Source: Bacteroidales bacterium (lineage in GTDB: Bacteria > Bacteroidota > Bacteroidia > Bacteroidales > UBA7960). Taken from it: 21,811 bases of DNA. The stretch spans positions 1 through 21,811 of the forward strand of contig PWHO01000239.1 in NCBI GenBank assembly GCA_003555385.1, in the 5' to 3' direction. The stretch's first letter is position 1. Each line of letters opens with the position of its first letter. This document shows positions 13,901 to 21,811 of this stretch, one piece after another. Made by a program: the position numbers and the translations under genes. The notes beneath the pieces were generated by a model. That model was not told the origin of the DNA, did not search any database, and saw nothing but the letters and a program-made list of their open reading frames with translations.

Positions 13901-16072
13901 TTAAGCGCTGTCTGAGGCAGAAGCAGTCTTCTTTGGGATGGAAAAAGTGAACACTGAGCCTTCACCCTCCTGGCTGGAGAGCCGGATGGTACCACCTTGT
14001 TTTTCAACAAATTCTTTGCATAGCAACAAGCCAAGCCCGCTTCCCTTCTCATCCCGGGTGCCATAGGTAGTGTAAACGGCATCTACCCGGAAAAGCTTTT
14101 TCTGATCCTCACCGGAAATCCCGGTTCCGTTATCGGCCAAAGAAATCTCAACCACACCGTTTTTCTCATCCGACAGAAGTTCCACGTACCCCCCTGACTC
14201 GGTATATTTAATGGCATTTGACAAAAGATTCCGGATAATGGTGTTGGTCATGTTGACATCTCCCCATACCACAAGCTGCTCATTCACTTTGTCATTGATC
14301 TCGATGCCTTTTTCCCTGGCATTGGCAGAAAACAGGTTGATATTGTCACGAATGATATCCTTCAACTCAAAAAATTCGGGGCTATATTGAATTTTTCCGG
14401 TTTGCGAACGGGACCACTGCAGCAGGTTCTCAAGCAGGTTACTGATCTTTACTACAGACTTGTCAAGCTCCAGGGCGAGCTCTTGCAGTTCATCTTTATC
14501 CAGATCCTGAATGTCTCTTTTAAGTATCCTGGAGAAACTCACAATGGATGCAAAGGGATTGCGCAAATCATGAGAAATGATGGAAAAGAACTTGTCTTTG
14601 GTCTTATTGGTTTCTATCAGATGTTTCTCAGATTCCTGAAGCTTCTGGTTAAGCTCCTCCATTTTCTTCTTCTGCTCCACCAGTATCGCATTCAACTCCT
14701 TGAGCTGGTAGTTGTTACGACTGATCTCGGCTTTTTGCGCCTCCAGCATTTTATTGGCCCGGGTGGTCATTCGAAAACGACTGTAAGCAAGCAACATCAA
14801 AATCAAGATCAGGCCTGTAAACAACAAGAGAAAATTTCTGAATTGTCTTTGCTTTTCAAGGTTCAGGGCGTTGATCTCATTGGTTTTTCTCAGCAATTCG
14901 ATCTCGCTCTCCTTGCGTTCACGGTCGTACATCATCTGCATCTCAATGACCCGTCGCTGACTTTCATGGTCATAAATACTGTCTTGTATGGCCAGATAAT
15001 CCTCCTGGTACCGGTAAGCTGTCTGGTAACTGCCCAGGTCTGCCATCACTTCGCTCAATCGGGCATAATTGTCTGATTTCAGGGAGGGGAGGTTCAGCTC
15101 CCTTGCCATATTGAGGCTTTCGCGAAAATAATCCCGCGCCGTGTACAACCGCCCCATTGAAACATATACCTCCCCAAGATGATGGTAAACCCTGGTCAGA
15201 CCCCGCTGGTCATCTACTTCACTGTACAAATTCCGTGAACGGGTCAGATTCCCGATGGCTTCTTCATAAAACTCCTTCTGATGATAAAGGGTGCCTATAT
15301 TCCTGAGTGTAGCGGCCATTTCCCTTGTATCCTGGTACCTTTCGCGGATTTCCAGGGATTTCATAAAATACTCAAGGGCTCTTGAATAGTGTCCCCGTTG
15401 CTGGTTGACCCGCCCGAGGTTATTCAGGGAAAAAGCTTTCCCTTTTTCATCACCGTATTCTTCCTTGATGGCCAGGGACCGGATGTGATACTCCTCTGCA
15501 AGCTCATAATTCCCCTGACGCTGGTAAGCCGTACCGATATTGTTCAGGACCGAGGCGGTGCGGGCAATGGAATCGATATCCTCATAATGCCTGAGAGCGC
15601 GGAAGTAATGTTCAAGGGCATTGTCATAATACCCCTGCCCGGAGAACACAATGCCCATGCTGGCCAGGGTTCTTGCATAACCAAAACGGTCTCCCTCGCG
15701 TTCCTGTATTTGCCTGGCTTCCAGGAAAAAATCATAGGCCATACTAAAATTACCCATCCGCCAGTAGATAAGGCCGATATCGGTCAGCGCCCGCCCCACA
15801 ACACGCGGGAAATTCATCTCCTCAGCCATGGCAAGTCCTTCACGGGCATACTCCATCGCGCTTGCGGGATTGGATGACCGGATAGACCATGCCAACTCCA
15901 GTAGAGCATCCATTCGCAAAGAATCCTCCAGCTCAGGCTGCGCTACAAGTTCTCTCAGGCTATCGACCAGATCCTCATGCTTATCTGTTGAATCAGTGTC
16001 AACTGAAGCATGGAGGGGTGTACCGCCTGAAAAATAAATCAATAACAAAAAAAATACAACAACCCTAATCAT
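13901..16072 (-). CDS. TPR-repeat sensor histidine kinase
   Basis: A 723-residue membrane sensor kinase. It has an N-terminal signal-like segment (MIRVVVFFLLLIYFSGG), then a long extracytoplasmic array of tetratricopeptide repeats (about residues 55-370, around seven units such as ASVLNNIGTAYQRQGNYELA). A membrane segment (about 412-432) and a coiled coil (about 440-490) follow. The kinase core has His501 in SIISHDLRNPF, the N box RNLLSNAIKYT, G1 DNGTG (647-651) and G2 GSGLGL (677-682). It should autophosphorylate on His501 and pass the phosphate to a response regulator. None is encoded in the window, and no receiver domain is fused. It has a strong promoter and is divergent from nrfHA. The signal is unknown. 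Confidence 0.93.
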   Translation of the reverse strand: MIRVVVFFLLLIYFSGGTPLHASVDTDSTDKHEDLVDSLRELVAQPELEDSLRMDALLELAWSIRSSNPASAMEYAREGLAMAEEMNFPRVVGRALTDIGLIYWRMGNFSMAYDFFLEARQIQEREGDRFGYARTLASMGIVFSGQGYYDNALEHYFRALRHYEDIDSIARTASVLNNIGTAYQRQGNYELAEEYHIRSLAIKEEYGDEKGKAFSLNNLGRVNQQRGHYSRALEYFMKSLEIRERYQDTREMAATLRNIGTLYHQKEFYEEAIGNLTRSRNLYSEVDDQRGLTRVYHHLGEVYVSMGRLYTARDYFRESLNMARELNLPSLKSDNYARLSEVMADLGSYQTAYRYQEDYLAIQDSIYDHESQRRVIEMQMMYDRERKESEIELLRKTNEINALNLEKQRQFRNFLLLFTGLILILMLLAYSRFRMTTRANKMLEAQKAEISRNNYQLKELNAILVEQKKKMEELNQKLQESEKHLIETNKTKDKFFSIISHDLRNPFASIVSFSRILKRDIQDLDKDELQELALELDKSVVKISNLLENLLQWSRSQTGKIQYSPEFFELKDIIRDNINLFSANAREKGIEINDKVNEQLVVWGDVNMTNTIIRNLLSNAIKYTESGGYVELLSDEKNGVVEISLADNGTGISGEDQKKLFRVDAVYTTYGTRDEKGSGLGLLLCKEFVEKQGGTIRLSSQEGEGSVFTFSIPKKTASASDSA

Positions 16073-16150
16073 CAGTGCATTATGAAAGTAACCCGGTTAA
16101 ACATATCCAAATTTCACATATACAATACTCCAAGCCGCAGAATCATCATA

Positions 16151-16183
16151 CAAAAATAGGTTATTTCGAGGATAAATAACAAA
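16151..16183 (-). promoter_or_regulatory. Promoter of the TPR histidine kinase
   Basis: On the minus strand TTTG (16180-16183, end of a ten-T run) is followed after 21 bases by TATTTTTG (16151-16158). Both elements fit the Bacteroidota consensus, with the same 21-base spacing as the ccmB promoter. The leader before ATG 16072 would be about 75 bases. Confidence 0.7.
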
Positions 16184-16349
16184 AAAAAAAGAACAAAATA
16201 TGGTTTTTCATAAATATACGTTAAATTAACATGAATAAGTCGCAGCCACCGGGTTTTTACAATAGATTCGGGAAGCAATCTGGATTACAACTTTTAAAAA
16301 ATCAATTTATTGCGTTGTTTTAATTAAGTCTAAAGAACAATTTTCAGGG

Positions 16350-16359
16350 TTCACGTGAA
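16350..16359. promoter_or_regulatory. Palindrome upstream of nrfH (candidate regulator site)
   Basis: TTCACGTGAA is a perfect 10-base palindrome, flanked by TTTTCA (16341-16346) and ending in TGAAAA (16356-16361). Its centre is about 79 bases before the nrfH ATG, in a position suited to an activator or repressor. It is not a textbook FNR (TTGAT-N4-ATCAA) or CRP site. A regulatory role is inferred only. Confidence 0.35.
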
Positions 16360-16372
16360 AAGCTTTGCACTC

Positions 16373-16406
16373 TTTGCATATAATTTGTACATTTAAGTAC
16401 TATTTG
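16373..16406 (+). promoter_or_regulatory. Possible nrfHA promoter
   Basis: TTTG (16373-16376) is followed after 21 bases by TACTATTTG (16398-16406), a -7 box with one extra base. Alternatives nearby are ATAATTTG (16380-16387) and AAGCTTTG (16360-16367), each one mismatch from TAnnTTTG. The region is promoter-like, but the start cannot be fixed by eye. Confidence 0.35.
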
Positions 16407-16433
16407 TCTTTTAATCGACAAATTCATCACATC

Positions 16434-17063
16434 ATGAACCGGATAAAACGTCTCTATTTTTTCCTGCTTCCTCCGCCGCAGTGGAGAACAACTGTTGTAA
16501 TACTGGCGGGAATATTCACGGGCATACTTGTTCTGGTTGTGCACGTATCCAACGCCGTTTCATATCTGTCAGATGAACCTGAGACCTGTATCAACTGCCA
16601 TGTAATGTATCCCTATTATGCATCCTGGGATAAAAGCAGTCACGGCCGCGAAGCCACTTGCGTGGAATGCCATGTTCCACAGGATAGTTTCTTCAGGAAA
16701 TATTATGTAAAAGGAACAGACGGACTGAAACATGCCACCTATTTCACCTTTCGGTGGGAGCCACAGGTAATGCAGATAAAAAGAAGAGGTACCGCTGTTG
16801 TACAGGAGAACTGCATCAACTGTCACATTGATCTGGTTGACATGGTGCAGCTCGTGGAGGTCACAAGAGACAGTGCAGAAGAGGGGGAAGGCAAATTGTG
16901 CTGGGACTGCCATCGTGAGGTACCGCACAGCAGCGTAAGGAGTTTGTCAGCAGCCCCTCATGCCCTGGTGGAAAGACTTCCCTCAGCACTCCCCTCGTGG
17001 GTGGAAAAAATTGCAGGAAAAGAAGATACACGAGGTGTAAAAGTTGTGGAATATCCAAAATAA
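16434..17063 (+). CDS. nrfH: Cytochrome c nitrite reductase small subunit NrfH
   Basis: Membrane-anchored tetraheme quinol oxidase of the NapC/NrfH family that passes electrons to NrfA. The 209 residues have one N-terminal membrane segment (about 20-43, TVVILAGIFTGILVLVVHV) and four c-heme sites: CINCH 52-56, CVECH 76-80, CINCH 127-131 and CWDCH 156-160. The first continues as CINCHVM, with Met58 matching the CXXCHxM heme-1 signature of NrfH. ATG 16434 is chosen because it precedes the membrane segment closely; an in-frame upstream start would read through the promoter region. nrfA begins 14 bases after its stop. Confidence 0.95.
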   Translation: MNRIKRLYFFLLPPPQWRTTVVILAGIFTGILVLVVHVSNAVSYLSDEPETCINCHVMYPYYASWDKSSHGREATCVECHVPQDSFFRKYYVKGTDGLKHATYFTFRWEPQVMQIKRRGTAVVQENCINCHIDLVDMVQLVEVTRDSAEEGEGKLCWDCHREVPHSSVRSLSAAPHALVERLPSALPSWVEKIAGKEDTRGVKVVEYPK

Positions 17064-17077
17064 ATAATAATAGACAC

Positions 17078-18523
17078 ATGAAGAGTATCAGAGAAATTTC
17101 CAAAGAAAAACCCTGGATTAATTGGGTACTTTTTTTCGCCACCATTGTGATCGTTTTTGTCATCGGGTTGTTTGCGGCCTCTATTGTGGAACGACGCAGT
17201 GAAGCCCAGCTCTATTTTCAGATGGTAAGCCCCATCTCCGAATGGGAGCCCGACAATGAAGTCTGGGGGGAGAATTTTCCCAGGCAGTACGAAAGATATC
17301 TGATGACCCTTGATACCACGTTCGAAAGCCGGTATTACGGATCAGCAATGATCGACTACCTTGAGAAATATCCCGAAATGGTCGTCATGTGGGCCGGATA
17401 TGCTTTTTCACGTGATTACAACCAGGGAAGAGGGCATTATTATTCAGTTACCGATATACAAAATACGCTTCGTACCGGAGTGGAACAACCCGCCACCTGC
17501 TGGACATGCAAGAGCACAGATGTTCCACGGATGATGAATGAGATCGGCGTCAGTGAGTTCTATGCACAAAGCTGGTCCGAAATGGGCCCGAACATCCAGC
17601 ACCCGATTGGCTGCCAGGATTGTCACGACCCGGAAACAATGAACCTCCGGATTACCCGCCCGGCGCTGGCAGAAGCCTTCGAACGCCGCGGAAGGGACAT
17701 TAACAACGCCACCCGCCAGGAAATGCGGTCACTGGTATGTGCTCAATGCCATGTTGAGTATTATTTCGCAGAGGACAACTACCTGACTTTTCCATGGGAC
17801 GAGGGGTTTTCTGCTGATGAGATGGAATATTATAAAGATAACATAGACCATGTAGACTGGGTTCATGCGTTGAGCCGCGCTCCTATGCTAAAAGCACAGC
17901 ACCCGGATTACGAACTGTATAAGACAGGGATTCATGCCCAGCGAGATGTCTCATGCGCAGACTGCCACATGCCTTACATGCGCGAAGGCGGGATCAAATT
18001 CACGGATCATCACCTGATGAGCCCGCTCGACAAGGTAGACACCTCCTGTATGGTTTGCCACCGTGAGGATGAAGAAGCCCTCATTTCAAGGGTATACGAA
18101 CAACAGGACAGGGTCAGTGAATTGCGTCGCATCGCAGAGAGAAATCTAGCCAGGGTACATATAGAGGCAAAACATGCCTGGGATGCCGGGGCCAACGAAG
18201 AGGAAATGGATCCGGTGCTGCAGCTGATCAGGCATTCACAGTGGCGTTGGGACTGGGTGGCTGCCGCCAACTCCATGGGGTTTCATTCTCCATCTGAAGC
18301 CCTCAGAGTGCTGGCCACCTCTATCCAGAAAGCCCAGGAAGCCAGCCTGAAGCTTACCTCCATTTTTAACAGATACGGAGTGGAATACCCCATCGAGATG
18401 CCTGACCTTTCTACAAAGGAAAAAGCACAGGAGTTTATCGGACTTGACATGGACAGGATCAACCGGGAAAAAGAAGAATGGAAAGAAGAGGTGCTTCCTC
18501 AATGGCTCAGTGCTTATAATTAA
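17078..18523 (+). CDS. nrfA: Ammonia-forming cytochrome c nitrite reductase NrfA
   Basis: Pentaheme periplasmic enzyme that reduces nitrite to ammonium with six electrons. The 481 residues start at MKSIREISK, followed by an uncleaved-looking hydrophobic anchor or signal (about 17-36). The active-site heme has the lysine-ligated CWTCK (141-145). The other four are CQDCH 179-183, CAQCH 221-225, CADCH 293-297 and CMVCH 324-328. CAQCHVEYYF gives the active-site Tyr next to the third heme, and HAQRDVSCADCHMPY and DHHLMSPL are further family signatures. The larger open frame from 16997 overlaps nrfH and is rejected. nrfA and nrfH form an operon ended by a hairpin terminator. Confidence 0.98.
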   Translation: MKSIREISKEKPWINWVLFFATIVIVFVIGLFAASIVERRSEAQLYFQMVSPISEWEPDNEVWGENFPRQYERYLMTLDTTFESRYYGSAMIDYLEKYPEMVVMWAGYAFSRDYNQGRGHYYSVTDIQNTLRTGVEQPATCWTCKSTDVPRMMNEIGVSEFYAQSWSEMGPNIQHPIGCQDCHDPETMNLRITRPALAEAFERRGRDINNATRQEMRSLVCAQCHVEYYFAEDNYLTFPWDEGFSADEMEYYKDNIDHVDWVHALSRAPMLKAQHPDYELYKTGIHAQRDVSCADCHMPYMREGGIKFTDHHLMSPLDKVDTSCMVCHREDEEALISRVYEQQDRVSELRRIAERNLARVHIEAKHAWDAGANEEEMDPVLQLIRHSQWRWDWVAAANSMGFHSPSEALRVLATSIQKAQEASLKLTSIFNRYGVEYPIEMPDLSTKEKAQEFIGLDMDRINREKEEWKEEVLPQWLSAYN

Positions 18524-18568
18524 AGAAGGTTCTTCGGAGCAACCATACCCTTACGGTACCATAACAAA

Positions 18569-18605
18569 GCCCTGCGCGTTTTTTCGGACGGGCAGGGCCT
18601 GCTTT
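18569..18605 (+). terminator. Terminator after nrfA
   Basis: GCCCTGC (18569-18575) pairs with GCAGGGC (18592-18598) across a 16-base loop. CTG and then C followed by five T come next. It is 45 bases after the nrfA stop. On the opposite strand the hairpin is followed by TTTGTT, so it may also slow transcripts from the convergent Na/Pi gene. Confidence 0.75.
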
Positions 18606-18634
18606 TTGCATTGATCAGCCATTATACCCCGGCT

Positions 18635-20335
18635 TTATTCAATATTTACACCGGCCACGGCTTCATTGATATTCAGTATGGCATCGCCGATCTTTTCACA
18701 GGAAGTGATCATCTTATTGAAATAGAAAGCGCCTTTTACATGCGAGGAATCTTTTTCAATATCGACAATCACTGACTCCCTTACTTTATCACGGAAAGCA
18801 TTGATCTCTTTCTCAAGGTCCATGGCCCGGGGGAGTTTCTCACGTGCCTCCAGGGTACTGCTCTGCAGGTTCTCCATCATCAACTCAAACCCGTTATTGA
18901 CCAGCTTGAACATCTCGAATAAGTCGCTTCGCTGGGATGGGGTAAAATAGATCTTATCTTTTTTCTTGTCTGCAAGGATGGAGGACATCTTAAAACACAC
19001 ATCTCCAATCTTTTCAATCTCGCTGCTCACAAGCCGCATTCGTCTGAGTTCTTCTGAGGCTTGCATACTGAGTTGTTTACGGGAAATTTTGATCAGGAAT
19101 GAGGTGATCTCCACCTCTACCCTGTCAGTAATTTCCTCGTACTTGCTGACCTTTTCCAGCAAGTTTTTGTATTCTTTCTTGTCAGTTTCAATGATCAGGG
19201 CGGGGATAAAGTTAAACATCCTATGGGCCAGCTCACAGAACCTGCGCACCTCTTTTTTTGCCTGGAAAACAGACAGCTCAGCCATATGCAGGAATCCACT
19301 GCTGAAATATTCAAGCTGGGGCCGCTCGAACTTCTTGCCCCGGGAAGGCAGCATATATTCCACAAACCTGACCAGATACTTAATGAATCCGATCAGCAAC
19401 AAAGAATTGGTAATATTAAAGACTGTATGGAAAATGGAGAGCCCGATTGGAATCATGGTAGGATTGTCCATGGGCGAGCCAAGACCAAAATGCACCATGA
19501 AGTGATCAATCTGGTTGAGGAAAAACCGGAAGATCAAGAGCATCCAGATGATCCCGATAATGTTGAATACCGTATGGGCAAGGGCCGTCCGTTTGGCGTA
19601 CACGTTCCCAACCAGGGCCGCGAGGTTGGCGGTTATGGTTGTACCGATATTCTCCCCAAGTACAATTGCTGCACCGTGTTCATAACCGATCCATCCAAAA
19701 TTTGTCATCACCAGGGTCAGCGCCATGGTGGCACTGGACGACTGGAGTGCAATAGTAAGCAGCGTTCCCAGCCCCAGGAACAGGAAGGTACTGTACACGC
19801 CGTAATCGGTCAGGTCCTGGATAAACTGAAACATCTGGGGGTTGGCATGCAGATTCGGTACTGATTCCTGGAGAAAGTCCAGTCCGAGAAACAGCAGTGC
19901 AAACCCAAGAAAGATTTGCCCCATTGAGTTTAGGCGTTCCCGCGAGCTTAGCAGTAGCGGAAAACTGATCCCGATAAGGGGCAGGGAGAGAACGGATATT
20001 TTCAGTTGTAACCCCAAAAGCGAGATCAGCCAGGCGGTGGTGGTGGTACCGATGTTGGCCCCCATGATCACCCCGATTGACTGCGTCAGGTTCATCAGCC
20101 CTGCATTTACAAAGCTGACGACCATTACGGTAGATGCTGAAGATGATTGTACAAGGGTGGTCAGTAAAAAGCCGGTAAACACCCCGATGAAGCGGTTGGA
20201 GGTCATTGCCTTCAGGATGGACCGCATGCGATCACCCGCAAATCGCTGAATCCCTTCACTCATTGTTTTCATCCCAAACAGGAACAAACAGAGGGATCCG
20301 AACAAAGTGAGAAAATCAAAAAAACCAAAACTCAT
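18635..20335 (-). CDS. Na/Pi cotransporter family protein with PhoU-like tail
   Basis: Membrane protein of 566 residues in the NptA/YjbB-like family, which moves phosphate together with sodium or exports phosphate. The membrane part (about 1-330) has two inverted PNaS repeats, each with a QSSSA motif (QSSSAS 63-68 and QSSSAT 198-203) and a paired GANIGTT or GENIGTT, the substrate-binding signatures. The C-terminal about 200 residues are cytosolic, charged and helical (KKEYKNLLEKVSKYEEITDR and similar) and resemble PhoU, a common fusion in bacterial members. It lies between the nrfA terminator and the eno terminator, so it is probably transcribed alone. Direction of transport cannot be told from sequence. 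Confidence 0.93.
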   Translation of the reverse strand: MSFGFFDFLTLFGSLCLFLFGMKTMSEGIQRFAGDRMRSILKAMTSNRFIGVFTGFLLTTLVQSSSASTVMVVSFVNAGLMNLTQSIGVIMGANIGTTTTAWLISLLGLQLKISVLSLPLIGISFPLLLSSRERLNSMGQIFLGFALLFLGLDFLQESVPNLHANPQMFQFIQDLTDYGVYSTFLFLGLGTLLTIALQSSSATMALTLVMTNFGWIGYEHGAAIVLGENIGTTITANLAALVGNVYAKRTALAHTVFNIIGIIWMLLIFRFFLNQIDHFMVHFGLGSPMDNPTMIPIGLSIFHTVFNITNSLLLIGFIKYLVRFVEYMLPSRGKKFERPQLEYFSSGFLHMAELSVFQAKKEVRRFCELAHRMFNFIPALIIETDKKEYKNLLEKVSKYEEITDRVEVEITSFLIKISRKQLSMQASEELRRMRLVSSEIEKIGDVCFKMSSILADKKKDKIYFTPSQRSDLFEMFKLVNNGFELMMENLQSSTLEAREKLPRAMDLEKEINAFRDKVRESVIVDIEKDSSHVKGAFYFNKMITSCEKIGDAILNINEAVAGVNIE

Positions 20336-20466
20336 ATGGTTGGTCTTTTGTTATCAAAAAAATGATCCGGGTTAATACGGGCAGCAAAGATGGGAATTTT
20401 TTCGCTGATGTGAAGAAAATATGACAAAAAATACTGTCTTTTTTTACCCCCTGTCGGTAACCGGAC

Positions 20467-20502
20467 AAAAAAAAGGGTGCACCACCTGGTGATGCACCCT
20501 TT
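20467..20502 (-). terminator. Terminator after enolase
   Basis: On the minus strand AAAGGGTGCA pairs perfectly with TGCACCCTTT (20493-20502 with 20472-20481), with a further CACC/GGTG possibility inside. The 3' arm runs into a total of eight T. It starts 20 bases after the eno stop. Confidence 0.9.
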
Positions 20503-20522
20503 ATATCCTACAAGTAATCCAA

Positions 20523-21811
20523 TTACTTCACAAAACGGAAGTCTTTTCCGGGATACCTTGCGGTATCACCAAGCATTTCTTCGATGCGAAGCAACTGATT
20601 GTACTTGGCAATTCTTTCAGAGCGGCAGGCAGAGCCTGTTTTGATCTGACCGGTACCAAGAGCTACCGCCAGGTCCGCAATGGTGGTGTCTTCGGTTTCA
20701 CCTGAACGATGGCTTATTACGGCCGTATAATCATTTCTATACGCCAGGTTAACGGCATCGATGGTTTCGGTGAGTGATCCGATCTGGTTAACTTTTACCA
20801 GGATGGAGTTGGCCACATCGCTGTCAATTCCTTTCTGCAGACGATTCACGTTCGTAACAAAAAGGTCATCGCCAACCAGTTGAATTTTTGAGCCCATTTG
20901 TTTGGTCATCAGGGCCCAGCCTTCCCAGTCATCTTCGTCCATACCGTCTTCAATGGAAATAATGGGGTACTTATTGACCCATTCTGCCCAGTAATCCACC
21001 ATTTGTGCGGGAGTAAGCTTGTCGCCTGTGGATTTATGCAAGTGGTATACCTTTTCATCCTTCAGGAAAAATTCACTGGCAGCAGGATCCAGGGTCAGGA
21101 ACACATCCTCACCGGGACGGTAACCGGCACCCTCAATTGCCTGCAAAATGAGTTGTACGGCCTCTTCATTGGACTTCAGGTTAGGGGCAAAGCCGCCTTC
21201 ATCACCCACGTTGGTGGAGTAGTTTTTCTTTTTCAGCACGCCTTTCAACTGGTGGAAAATCTCAGCGCCCATCCGAATGGCCTGGCTGAAGGAGGAAGCA
21301 CCAACCGGCATCACCATAAACTCCTGAAAGTCTACTGAGTTATCGGCATGTGAACCTCCATTGAGAATGTTCATCATGGGCATGGGAAGGGTGTTGGCAC
21401 TCACACCGCCAATATAGCGGAACAATGGCTGGCTGGTTTCCTGGGCTGCAGCATTGGCCACCGCCAGTGACACACCAAGGATGGCATTTGCACCAAGATT
21501 CCCTTTATTGGGTGTGCCGTCGATTTGCAGCATGGTTTTATCAATCAGCCCCTGGTCGGTAACAAAAAAGCCTTTGAGCTCGTTGTTCAGGGTGGTATTG
21601 ACATTGTTAACCGCCTTGGTAACACCTTTCCCGAGGAAAACGGATTTGTCTCCGTCACGAAGCTCCACTGCCTCATGAACCCCGGTAGAGGCTCCTGAAG
21701 GAACTGCTGCACGGCCCATAAAGCCATTTTCAGTGATCACTTCAACCTCTATCGTCGGATTCCCTCTGGAATCCAGAATTTGTCTTGCATGAATATTAAC
21801 AATTGCACTCA
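20523..21811 (-). CDS. eno: Enolase (first base of start codon outside window)
   Basis: Glycolytic enzyme converting 2-phosphoglycerate to phosphoenolpyruvate with two Mg ions. The frame runs to the window edge, where the last two bases read TG on the minus strand followed by SAIVNIHARQILDSRGNPT. The start is therefore almost certainly ATG with its A at the next base, giving 429 residues. Family signatures are present: the mobile loop AAVPSGASTG, NILNGGSHADNSVDFQEFM, NVGDEGGFAPN, SIEDGMDEDDW, GDDLFVTN, SHRSGETEDTTIADLAV and KTGSACRSERIAKYNQ. It is followed by a strong intrinsic terminator. Its promoter lies outside the window. Confidence 0.98.
   Translation of the reverse strand, partial: SAIVNIHARQILDSRGNPTIEVEVITENGFMGRAAVPSGASTGVHEAVELRDGDKSVFLGKGVTKAVNNVNTTLNNELKGFFVTDQGLIDKTMLQIDGTPNKGNLGANAILGVSLAVANAAAQETSQPLFRYIGGVSANTLPMPMMNILNGGSHADNSVDFQEFMVMPVGASSFSQAIRMGAEIFHQLKGVLKKKNYSTNVGDEGGFAPNLKSNEEAVQLILQAIEGAGYRPGEDVFLTLDPAASEFFLKDEKVYHLHKSTGDKLTPAQMVDYWAEWVNKYPIISIEDGMDEDDWEGWALMTKQMGSKIQLVGDDLFVTNVNRLQKGIDSDVANSILVKVNQIGSLTETIDAVNLAYRNDYTAVISHRSGETEDTTIADLAVALGTGQIKTGSACRSERIAKYNQLLRIEEMLGDTARYPGKDFRFVK

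Larger units (their letters stand above)
16073..16433. other. AT-rich divergent intergenic region (kinase / nrfHA)
   Basis: About 360 bases without a convincing gene. It holds the kinase promoter (16151-16183), a run of ten A (16181-16190), a short inverted repeat GTTAA-A-TTAAC (16220-16230), a 30-codon open frame of doubtful standing (16231-16323), the palindrome TTCACGTGAA (16350-16359) and several TTTG-containing boxes before nrfH. No stable large RNA fold is evident by eye. Confidence 0.6.

Noticed and set aside
14387..15076. 229-codon open frame on the plus strand
   Set aside because: Antisense shadow of the histidine kinase gene; low-complexity Leu/Gln-rich translation.
16181..16190. 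Run of ten A as a phase-variation tract
   Set aside because: It lies outside coding sequence, at the -33 position of the kinase promoter; a length change could alter spacing, but nothing further supports switching.
19223..19864. 213-codon open frame on the plus strand
   Set aside because: Antisense shadow of the Na/Pi cotransporter; the opposite strand has the clear QSSSA and GxNIGTT motifs.
1..21811. CRISPR array, insertion sequence, prophage or attachment site
   Set aside because: No regularly spaced repeats, transposase or integrase, or direct repeats at the tRNA genes were seen.

Overview
The window looks like ordinary chromosomal DNA of a Bacteroidota bacterium, probably an anaerobe or facultative anaerobe. 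Evidence: several genes are preceded by the Bacteroidota promoter form (TTTG about 21 bases upstream of a TAnnTTTG box), Shine-Dalgarno sites are weak, a DUF4294 protein is present, and the cytochrome c biogenesis and nrfHA genes are of the Bacteroidota type. No mobile element, prophage or CRISPR array was seen, and nothing here amounts to a clearly new multi-gene system.

Layout. 1-1350 (minus): tRNA-His, its terminator, then ccmB and a cut-off ccmC/ccsA-like gene. 1434-4329 (plus): a GT4 glycosyltransferase followed by an asparagine-synthetase-like protein that lacks the usual N-terminal Cys. 4295-4849 (minus): an exported thioredoxin-fold protein whose end overlaps the previous gene. 4964-6193 (plus): an OppC/DppC-type permease with a large extra-cytoplasmic insert. 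6198-6842 (minus): pcm. 6961-9526 (plus): a Gfo/Idh/MocA oxidoreductase and a polyprenyl-phosphate sugar phosphotransferase. 9552-10154 (minus): DUF4294 protein. 10241-13631 (minus): tig-clpP-clpX, with tRNA-Leu(UAG) upstream at 13753-13834. 13901-16072 (minus): a TPR histidine kinase, divergent from nrfHA (16434-18523, plus). 18635-20335 (minus): Na/Pi cotransporter. 20523-21811 (minus): enolase, lacking only the first base of its start codon.

How the genes fit together. ccmB and ccmC serve heme handling for cytochrome c maturation, which the nine c-heme sites of NrfH and NrfA require. The GT4, asparagine-synthetase-like, Gfo/Idh/MocA and sugar transferase genes suggest surface glycan synthesis, but they lie in two separate blocks. 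tig-clpP-clpX is the usual protein folding and degradation cluster.

The observation most worth checking is in tig. Codon 21 is an in-frame TAG (13569-13571), while the flanking sequence remains clearly trigger-factor-like in the same frame. The gene is therefore broken, restarts internally at Met41, or contains a sequence error. Next in interest are promoter elements built into the tails of both tRNA terminators, a palindrome over the ccmB promoter, and the Cys-less asparagine-synthetase-like protein.
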